DNA from: Microbacterium soli
GTDB lineage: Bacteria > Actinomycetota > Actinomycetes > Actinomycetales > Microbacteriaceae
Direction: 5' to 3'
Length of the DNA stretch: 64,000 bases
NCBI RefSeq assembly: GCF_039539005.1
Contig: NZ_BAABCP010000002.1
Location: 372,001 to 436,000, forward strand
Below, one piece after another: positions 54,015 through 59,444 of the stretch. A program made the translations under genes and the position numbers. Under the pieces are notes generated by a model. It had not been told where the DNA came from. It worked only from the letters and a program-made list of their open reading frames with translations, and made no database searches. Numbering within the stretch: position 1 is the stretch's first letter; the number at the start of each line of letters is the position of its first letter.

Positions 54015-54581
54015 GTGGCTGTTCTTCCGATCCGTATCATGGGCGATCCCGTGCTGCACTCCCCCGCCGCCGAGGTCGACGAGATCACCGATGAGGTCCG
54101 CGCGCTCGTCGCGGACATGTACGAGACCATGGATCTCGCTCCCGGTGTGGGACTCGCGGCCCCCCAGGTGGGCGTGTCGCTGCGCATCTACGTGTACTCG
54201 TACGTGGACGACGACGAACGCCCCTGGCGCGGCGAGATCATCAACCCGGTGCTGTGGATGGCGCCGACCGTGCCGGGCTCCCCCGACCCGGATGAGGAGT
54301 CGGAGGGCTGCCTGTCCTTTCCGGGCGAGCGATTCCCGCTGCGTCGTTCGGAGCGCGTGCTCGTCACCGGGACGGACCTCGAAGGCGCACCCGTACGCAT
54401 CGAGGTGGACGGGTGGCGGGCCCGCATCATGCAGCACGAGTACGACCACCTCGACGGCATCCTCTACGTCGATCGCCTGTCCGAGGCCGACGGGCGGACC
54501 GTGCAGAAGATCGCGCGCAAGCGCGGCTGGTCCCGCGGCGGGGGCAGCTGGGTCCCCGGCGTCGACGATCTGGAGGGCTGA
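54015..54581 (+). CDS. def: peptide deformylase
   Basis: Removes the N-formyl group from nascent proteins; 188 residues. All three motifs are intact: GVGLAAPQVG, EGCLSFPG with the metal-ligand cysteine, and QHEYDHLDG with HExxH. GTG 54015 is 6 bases after TAGGGT (54003-54008), a leaderless-type start. It is divergent from the DMT-type gene, which also has a TAGGGT box; the two boxes are about 20 bases apart. ddh follows after 6 bases. Confidence 0.96.
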   Translation: MAVLPIRIMGDPVLHSPAAEVDEITDEVRALVADMYETMDLAPGVGLAAPQVGVSLRIYVYSYVDDDERPWRGEIINPVLWMAPTVPGSPDPDEESEGCLSFPGERFPLRRSERVLVTGTDLEGAPVRIEVDGWRARIMQHEYDHLDGILYVDRLSEADGRTVQKIARKRGWSRGGGSWVPGVDDLEG

Positions 54582-54587
54582 GACATC

Positions 54588-55574
54588 ATGGCAGAACCGA
54601 TCAGAGTCGGCATCGTCGGCTACGGGAACCTGGGACGAGGCGTCGAGCGCGCGATCGGAGCGAACCCCGACATGCGACCGGCGGGCGTGTTCACCCGGCG
54701 CGCCCCGTCCTCCGTCGTCCCGGCGTCGGAGAGCACCACGGTGCGCGGGATCGACGACCTCGCCGGGCTGCAGGACGAGATCGACGTCCTCGTGCTGTGC
54801 GGCGGCTCCCGGAGCGACCTCCCCCTGCAGAGCCCGCAGCTGGCCTCCGCGTACAGCCTCGTCGACAGCTTCGACACGCATCCGCGCATCCCCGAGCACT
54901 TCGCCGCGGTGGACGCGTCCGCGAGAGCCGCCGGCACCACCGCGATCATCTCGACGGGGTGGGACCCCGGCCTGTTCTCGCTGCAGCGGCTGTACGGCGA
55001 GGCCATCCTCCCGCAGGGCGCCACGCACACGTTCTGGGGTCGCGGCCTCAGCCAGGGGCATTCGGATGCCATCCGCCGGATCCCCGGCGTCGCCGGCGGC
55101 GTGCAGTACACCATCCCCTCCGAGGAGGCGATGGCCCGCGTGCGCGCCGGGGAGAGCCCCGTCCTGAGCACGAGGGACAAGCACACCAGGGAGTGCTTCG
55201 TCGTCTTGGAGGACGGTGCCGACGCCGACGCCGTGCGCGAGGCGATCGTGACGATGCCGGACTACTTCGAGCCGTACGACACGACCGTGCACTTCATCAC
55301 GGCCGAGGAGCTCGCCCGCGATCACGCCGGAGCGCCGCACGGCGGCTTCGTGATCCGCAGCGGCACGACCTCCTCCGGCACGACGCAGACCGTCGAGTTC
55401 CGGCTGGCGCTGGACTCCAACCCGGAGTTCACGGCGAGCGTGCTGGTGGCGTACGCCCGTGCGGCCGCACGCCTGGCGTCCGCCGGCGATCACGGTGCGA
55501 AGACGCCGTTCGACGTGGCTCCCGGCCTGCTCTCCCCGAAGTCCCCCGAGGCGCTGCGCGCAGAGCTCCTCTGA
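54588..55574 (+). CDS. ddh: meso-diaminopimelate D-dehydrogenase
   Basis: NADPH-dependent enzyme that makes meso-diaminopimelate from tetrahydrodipicolinate in one step, for lysine and, where used, peptidoglycan; 328 residues. The nucleotide-binding start is VGIVGYGNLGRGVE, and the substrate-domain blocks are SFDTHPRIPEHFAAVD, STGWDPGLFSLQR, FWGRGLSQGHSDAIRR and DPGLFS-type loop, as in Corynebacterium Ddh. It lies 6 bases after def. Many Microbacteriaceae have no DAP in the wall, so its use may be for lysine. Confidence 0.93.
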   Translation: MAEPIRVGIVGYGNLGRGVERAIGANPDMRPAGVFTRRAPSSVVPASESTTVRGIDDLAGLQDEIDVLVLCGGSRSDLPLQSPQLASAYSLVDSFDTHPRIPEHFAAVDASARAAGTTAIISTGWDPGLFSLQRLYGEAILPQGATHTFWGRGLSQGHSDAIRRIPGVAGGVQYTIPSEEAMARVRAGESPVLSTRDKHTRECFVVLEDGADADAVREAIVTMPDYFEPYDTTVHFITAEELARDHAGAPHGGFVIRSGTTSSGTTQTVEFRLALDSNPEFTASVLVAYARAAARLASAGDHGAKTPFDVAPGLLSPKSPEALRAELL

Positions 55575-55669
55575 GCAGGACGCGCGCCACGCCCGGGAGG
55601 TCGCCCGTGTTCGGCCCCCGCTGTGGGATTTGCTAAGCTGAACGAGTGGCCCGCCCGCGGGGAGCATGA

Positions 55670-55742
55670 TCCTCGGTAGCTCAATTGGCAGAGCAGCCGG
55701 CTGTTAACCGGCAGGTTCTTGGTTCGAGTCCAAGCCGGGGAG
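55670..55742 (+). tRNA. tRNA-Asn (anticodon GTT), prophage attachment site
   Basis: Cloverleaf: acceptor TCCTCGG (55670-55676) with CCGGGGA (55735-55741, one G-T pair), anticodon loop CTGTTAA with GTT at 55703-55705, T arm CTTGG/CCAAG around TTCGAGT, discriminator G. No CCA is encoded. The gene is complete, so the element that follows restored the 3' half on integration. On the opposite strand, its 3' half encodes the end of the repressor gene; the anticodon-loop TTA gives that gene's TAA stop. Confidence 0.95.
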
Positions 55743-55976
55743 CTCTTCAAAGAGGCGACCGATCGCGACATTCAAAAACGCGGCGGTCGCCTCTAGCTCG
55801 TCTGGGGTCCATGGCGACATTCCGCTGATGCGCCGGCTGGCGGAGGCTTGCGTGATCCCGAGCACCCCGGCCAACTGAGCCTGCGTCTTGCCGCGCATGC
55901 GCATGATCAGGCTGACGTTCAGCCCGACGCGCTGATTCACTGGCCGGCGTTCCGGCATCTGGATGACGTTGCTCAT
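55704..55976 (-). CDS. XRE-like HTH repressor ending inside tRNA-Asn
   Basis: DNA-binding protein of 90 residues with a clear helix-turn-helix at about 30-52 (KTQAQLAGVLGITQASASRR) of the lambda-repressor/XRE fold, followed by WTPDELEATAAFLNV. It is the likely lysogeny repressor. TATGAT (-10) ends 6 bases before ATG 55976 and TTGCGA (-35) is 17 bases further, so the mRNA is probably leaderless. Residues 79-90 (LPGLDSNQEPAG) and the stop are encoded by the antisense of tRNA-Asn, so the C-terminus is fixed by the attachment site. In the free phage the C-terminus could differ. Confidence 0.8.
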   Translation of the reverse strand: MSNVIQMPERRPVNQRVGLNVSLIMRMRGKTQAQLAGVLGITQASASRRISGMSPWTPDELEATAAFLNVAIGRLFEELPGLDSNQEPAG

Positions 55977-55982
55977 TCCGCG

Positions 55983-56057
55983 ATCATATGTCAAACCGTG
56001 TCATATCGCAATGAATGACACGAGATGACACGATATGCACGACGTGTATGTTACGGT
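55983..56057. promoter_or_regulatory. lysogeny control region with three ATGACACG boxes
   Basis: Between the divergent repressor and MerR-like genes the octamer ATGACACG occurs at 56015-56022 and 56025-56032 and inverted at 55997-56004. The inverted copy lies between the -35 (56006-56011) and -10 (55983-55988) of the repressor promoter. The direct pair overlaps a candidate rightward -35 (ATGACA, 56025-56030) that has TATGTT at 56047-56052; TACGGT (56052-56057) ends 7 bases before the rightward ATG. The layout suits a repressor/Cro-like switch. Confidence 0.75.
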
Positions 56058-56064
56058 GCTTCGC

Positions 56065-56262
56065 ATGGCTCCTATACGCGACGTGCAAACTCTCACGCCT
56101 GCCGAGACTATGGCCGCCCTCGGCATCAGCCGCAGCACCCTTGCCCGATACGTCGAGGCCGGCAAGCTGCGCCCCTCCCGGCTCCCATCCGGCCACAGAC
56201 GATTCTCGGCGGCTGCCGTCGAGGCGATCCTCTCGCGCGAGCCGTGGGAGCCGGCATCGTGA
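56065..56262 (+). CDS. MerR/excisionase-type HTH protein
   Basis: Small winged-helix protein of 65 residues. LTPAETMAALGISRSTLARYVEAGKLRPSRLPSGHRRFSAAAVEAIL is split over a helix-turn-helix and wing typical of MerR-like, AlpA/excisionase (HTH_17) proteins. Being the first rightward gene opposite the repressor, it may act as excisionase or as a Cro-like regulator. ATG 56065 is favoured over ATG 56035 because it starts the conserved domain and has TACGGT 7 bases upstream. Confidence 0.83.
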   Translation: MAPIRDVQTLTPAETMAALGISRSTLARYVEAGKLRPSRLPSGHRRFSAAAVEAILSREPWEPAS

Positions 56263-56263
56263 C

Positions 56264-56485
56264 ATGTCCACTCACATCAGCTATGAGACGTGGCTGTTCA
56301 TGCGTCGGCGGATCGAGCAGCTCGAGGCCGAGGTCTACCGGCTCACGGTCGACCGGGACCACTGGTACGCGGCCGCGAACTACACGCCCGAGGAACTGCA
56401 CGAGATGCACATGCGGGCCTCTCAAGGACGAGACGAGAACGGAGCATGGCTATGGCCGGACGGCGTGAGAACCACAGCGCGCTGA
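56264..56485 (+). CDS. phage protein, unknown, coiled coil
   Basis: I do not recognise this 73-residue protein. It has a predicted coiled coil in ETWLFMRRRIEQLEAEVYRLTVDRDHW, no cysteine, and an acidic-polar C-terminus. Its ATG is 1 base after the previous stop. It overlaps the next gene by 34 bases, and its frame stays open with GC-rich third positions. It belongs to the early left-end cluster. Confidence 0.65.
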   Translation: MSTHISYETWLFMRRRIEQLEAEVYRLTVDRDHWYAAANYTPEELHEMHMRASQGRDENGAWLWPDGVRTTAR

Positions 56486-56787
56486 CGTTCCTGCGCTGCC
56501 GGGAGTGCGACACCGGCGTCGCGGCGATCACACGCGCGATCGACATCCAGCACAACGACGACGGGACGCACACGATGGTGTACCCGCGCCCCGAGCACCG
56601 CGACGTCGCGATCTGGGACGACGTGCGCGCTGCGCTCGAGCACGTGCGCATGACCGAGTTCCTGCTCGGCTTCGCGCCCGAGAAGCCGACCTGGCTCGAC
56701 CTCGAGGCCGTGCAGGTGCAGCTGATGGATGCCCGCGCCCGCCTCGGCGCCCTCGCCGACGCCCTCGCGAATGAGGCCGGCTCATGA
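56452..56787 (+). CDS. phage protein, unknown
   Basis: A 111-residue soluble protein starting MAGRRENHSALTFLRCRECD. It has one CxxC pair near the N-terminus, a beta-rich middle (TRAIDIQHNDDGTHTMVYPRPEH) and a C-terminal helix (LEAVQVQLMDARARLGALADALA). The start at 56452 has GGAG 7 bases upstream; ATG 56446 lies only 1 base from it. The gene overlaps its upstream neighbour and ends in an ATGA overlap with the next. No function is recognised. Confidence 0.7.
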   Translation: MAGRRENHSALTFLRCRECDTGVAAITRAIDIQHNDDGTHTMVYPRPEHRDVAIWDDVRAALEHVRMTEFLLGFAPEKPTWLDLEAVQVQLMDARARLGALADALANEAGS

Positions 56788-56876
56788 TCATCAACGGCGT
56801 GTACATCCTCATCGCGGCCGGTGCGTGGCTCGCGTACAGGCTCGGCTGCTGGATCGACGATCGGAGAACGCGATGA
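56784..56876 (+). CDS. 30-residue single-span membrane protein
   Basis: A tiny gene that sits tightly between two others: its ATG overlaps the previous TGA (ATGA at 56784-56787) and its TGA overlaps the next ATG (ATGA at 56873-56876). The product MIINGVYILIAAGAWLAYRL continues GCWIDDRRTR, one hydrophobic helix followed by a polar tail. Coupling at both ends argues that it is translated. Small membrane proteins of phages can act in superinfection control or as inhibitors, but no function is known here. Confidence 0.7.
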   Translation: MIINGVYILIAAGAWLAYRLGCWIDDRRTR

Positions 56877-57037
56877 GCCTCTATGCGGCCTGCTCGGAGT
56901 GTGGGTGGCAGGAGCTCGTTGCCGATCAGCCGAGCGTTGCCGACCTTGACGAGGCTGGTCGGCGTTCGGTCGAACACAACCTCGCCGAGCACTTCGGCCT
57001 GATCACGGTACGCGAGGTTGGGAGTCGCGATGAGTGA
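56873..57037 (+). CDS. small phage protein with Cys pair
   Basis: A 54-residue hydrophilic protein, MSLYAACSECGWQELVADQP, with one CxxC (7-10) and a His in EHNLAEHFG, a possible single zinc knuckle. Start overlaps the stop of the tiny membrane gene; its end overlaps the next start by 8 bases. Similar short zinc-ribbon-like proteins are frequent in actinobacterial phage early regions, without known roles. Confidence 0.65.
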   Translation: MSLYAACSECGWQELVADQPSVADLDEAGRRSVEHNLAEHFGLITVREVGSRDE

Positions 57038-57500
57038 CCTGCTGGACCTGCTCGGCGACGAGTGGGCGCTGCCCGACGAGGACGCACCGATATCGCGCGG
57101 GTGCAAGCATCCCGACCGTGACCTCGTGACGCATGGATGCCGGGAGTCCGGTCGCGCGCCGCGGGAGTGGCGCGACGTCGGCGCCGGTGGGTACGTCGAC
57201 GGGATGGGCAGGTGGACGGCATGCATGTACTGCTCCTCGTGCATAGGGACCGGGCGGACGTCGATCCGCGACCCGTGGACGGACGAGCTGCTGGACTGGG
57301 CCGGGGCGAACTGCCTGTACTGTCGCGGCACCGGGTTCATCTACCATGCCTACGACTGCGCAGCGTCGGGATTCCACGAGCGCAACCACAGCATGTGGCG
57401 GATCCGTGAGCCCATCCCCGCCGCAGCGTTCGGGGTGACCTTCGACGGGCGCACGCTGGTGCCCGGCGAGTTCGGCCTCCCGGCGGGTGCTGATGCCTAG
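57030..57500 (+). CDS. phage protein with DnaJ-type CxxCxGxG zinc motifs
   Basis: A 156-residue protein whose centre has CMYCSSCIGTG and, after 30 residues, CLYCRGTG; both fit CxxCxGxG, the zinc-binding repeat of DnaJ-type chaperones. Two other Cys (GCKHPDRD, HGCRES) lie upstream. GGGAG is 5 bases before ATG 57030. It overlaps the primase-helicase gene by 8 bases. The gene is probably part of the same early operon. Function is unknown; it might be a zinc protein associated with replication. Confidence 0.72.
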   Translation: MSDLLDLLGDEWALPDEDAPISRGCKHPDRDLVTHGCRESGRAPREWRDVGAGGYVDGMGRWTACMYCSSCIGTGRTSIRDPWTDELLDWAGANCLYCRGTGFIYHAYDCAASGFHERNHSMWRIREPIPAAAFGVTFDGRTLVPGEFGLPAGADA

Positions 57501-58785
57501 CTTCATCAACACCGACACGGGCCGCTTCGACGCGACCCTGCTCGCGGATCACATCGCGCATGAGCCGACGAAGCTCGGCCGCGACTTCGCCGGCGAACTC
57601 TACGAGTACCGCGACGGTGTCTATGTGCGCGACGAGCGGGTGATCACCCGGCGCTGCGCGGCCGCGCTCGGCGCGACGTACACGAAGAACATCGAGTCGC
57701 AGTCGTCCGCGCACCTGCTGAACATCGACTTGCCCGCGGTCGGCCTCCCGGACCTCCCGCGGGGCTATCTCGACTACATCGTGCTCGACAACGGCATCTA
57801 CTGGTGGCAGGACGACGACCTCACCCCGCATAACGAGATGCTCGGCGCGGTGACCAAGCTGCCGATCGAGCACGACCGGTCAGCGGTCCCGCACGAGTTC
57901 CGCCGGTGGCTCGGCCAGGTGCTCGGCGACGACGAAGACCTGACCCGGCACATGTGGGAGGTCATCGGGTACACGATGATGACCGGCAACCCGCTGCAGA
58001 AGATCATCCTGCTCTACGGCGAGGGCGGCAACGGCAAGGGCACACTGCTGCGGCTGCTGCGCATGATGCTCGGCAAGGACAACTACTCGTCCATCAGCAT
58101 GCACCAGCTCGTCGAGGACCGGTTCGCGACGTCGGGCCTGTACGGGAAGATCGCGAACATCAGCGGTGACCTGTCCAGCTCGTTCCTCAAGGATCCGCAG
58201 ATCCTCAAGGAGATCACGGGCGGTGACTCGATCAACGCGTCCCGCAAGTTCGGGCACTCGTTCGAGTTCGTCCCGTACGCGGTGCCGATCTTCGCGTCGA
58301 ACGAGTTCTTCCGCACCTCGGATAACTCGATCGGGTGGCGGCGCAGGTGGGAGGTCATCGACTTCACGCGGCGCGTCGAGGGCGATGGTCCGTTCGACGA
58401 GCAGGTGCTGTTCGACGACATACCGGGGATCTTCAACTGGGCGATGGAAGGTCTGCGCCGGCTCATGGCGCGCGGCCGGTTCGACCCGCCGCAGGTCGCC
58501 CGTGAGGCCACCACCCGCCTGCACGATGCCGCCGACCCGTTCATGCTGTGGCTCGACGAGGACGACGCCGTGCACCAGGGCCCGGACGAGTCCAGCGCGT
58601 GCGCGGACGTCTACCGCCGCTACCAGGGCTGGTGCCGGCGCAACGGGTACACCCCGCTCGCGTCCGGGCCACTGGGCATGCGTCTCAAGCAGCTCGGCGT
58701 GACCAAGTCCCGACCCCGGGACGGCTTCACCCGCACGTGGCGCTACCAGGGCATCAGCGTCACCCTGTCGGCCACGGAGGACTGA
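57493..58785 (+). CDS. P4-type primase-helicase (D5/SF3)
   Basis: Replication protein of 430 residues with a C-terminal superfamily 3 helicase. Walker A is LYGEGGNGKGTLL (about 175-186), the Walker B region is KIANISGDLSSSF, and motif C is VPIFASNEFFR, followed by GWRRRWEVIDF. The N-terminal 140 residues (VRDERVITRRCAAALGATY, YLDYIVLDNGIYWW) are a D5-N-like domain. No separate archaeo-eukaryotic primase catalytic motif is obvious, so DNA priming may need another protein. ATG 57493 overlaps the preceding gene; GTG 57487 is an alternative. The iteron cluster lies directly downstream. Confidence 0.88.
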   Translation: MPSFINTDTGRFDATLLADHIAHEPTKLGRDFAGELYEYRDGVYVRDERVITRRCAAALGATYTKNIESQSSAHLLNIDLPAVGLPDLPRGYLDYIVLDNGIYWWQDDDLTPHNEMLGAVTKLPIEHDRSAVPHEFRRWLGQVLGDDEDLTRHMWEVIGYTMMTGNPLQKIILLYGEGGNGKGTLLRLLRMMLGKDNYSSISMHQLVEDRFATSGLYGKIANISGDLSSSFLKDPQILKEITGGDSINASRKFGHSFEFVPYAVPIFASNEFFRTSDNSIGWRRRWEVIDFTRRVEGDGPFDEQVLFDDIPGIFNWAMEGLRRLMARGRFDPPQVAREATTRLHDAADPFMLWLDEDDAVHQGPDESSACADVYRRYQGWCRRNGYTPLASGPLGMRLKQLGVTKSRPRDGFTRTWRYQGISVTLSATED

Positions 58786-58792
58786 GTCATGC

Positions 58793-59028
58793 GGTCCAGG
58801 CGTGCGCGGGTGGTCCAGGCTGGCGGCCGCCGTCCCGCTCCCCGCACCCCACAGAATGACGAGCTTCGCCGTGAATATCACGGGTGGTCTAGGACCGCGG
58901 TCCAGGCGCGGTCCAAGCGGGTTCCCAGTGGGGGAGCGGGTTGGTCCAAGCGGTCCAACCTCTACTCCACCCTTACGCATAAGAGAGTGAATGGTAATAG
59001 ATGGACAACTGCTTGGACCGGCTGGACC
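58793..59028. repeat. GGTCCA iteron cluster, candidate replication origin
   Basis: The 244-base gap between primase-helicase and HNH gene has GGTCCA at 58793, 58812, 58899, 58910, 58943 and 58952, and inverted TGGACC at 59014 and 59023; near matches are GGTCTA (58886) and TGGACA (59002). The longer form is GCGGTCCARGCG. An AT-rich stretch (58973-59004, TTACGCATAAGAG and TGGTAATAG) lies between the direct and inverted groups. P4-type elements place iterons near the alpha primase, so this may be the element's origin. It has no credible gene of its own. Confidence 0.7.
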
Positions 59029-59029
59029 G

Positions 59030-59362
59030 ATGAGTACCAAGCATCGGGACCCCGAGTATCTGCGCAACGCTCGGATCGTCCGTGCGCAGGTGCGTCGTGC
59101 CTGGCGGCTGGGCTCCGAGGTCCGCTGCTGGCGCTGCGGATGCGTGATCGAGCCGGGCATGCGGTTCGACGTCGGGCACCTCGACCCGGCCGGTGGGCAT
59201 GCCCGCTCGAACCTCGCACCCGAGTGCGTGCGGTGCAACCGGCGCGACGGCGGCCGCATGGGCGCGGCGATCACCAACGCGCGGCGCGGCCGGGCGTCGA
59301 GTACTCCACGTCCGCCGGCGGCGGGTGGTCGTCGCGGCGGCGACGGGCTCGCTCCGTGGTGA
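59030..59362 (+). CDS. HNH endonuclease
   Basis: HNH nuclease of 110 residues with CWRCGCVIEPG, DVGHLDPAGGHARSNLAPEC and CNRRDGG; this gives two CxxC zinc pairs, the catalytic H and the central N. HNH proteins next to the large terminase are needed for DNA packaging or cleavage in several phages. The ATG at 59030 follows the last TGGACC iteron by only 1 base. The 82 bases after its stop contain a T6 run (59374-59379), but no strong hairpin. Confidence 0.87.
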   Translation: MSTKHRDPEYLRNARIVRAQVRRAWRLGSEVRCWRCGCVIEPGMRFDVGHLDPAGGHARSNLAPECVRCNRRDGGRMGAAITNARRGRASSTPRPPAAGGRRGGDGLAPW

Positions 59363-59444
59363 CGGGGCCGGTCTTTTTTGAGAGTCGGCGCAACCCCCGC
59401 CTTCGGCTCCATCAGCAGATTCTCCCCCTGAACTGGAGGTTCGC

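Noticed and set aside
55490..55771. A leftward frame through tRNA-Asn with WTRTKN and LSYRG
   Set aside because: This is the typical antisense translation of a tRNA gene and has no other support; only the XRE frame has an HTH and a promoter.
59363..59444. A terminator at the T6 run after the HNH gene
   Set aside because: The preceding bases form only a 3-4 bp stem, and the terminase gene downstream is expected to share the transcript.
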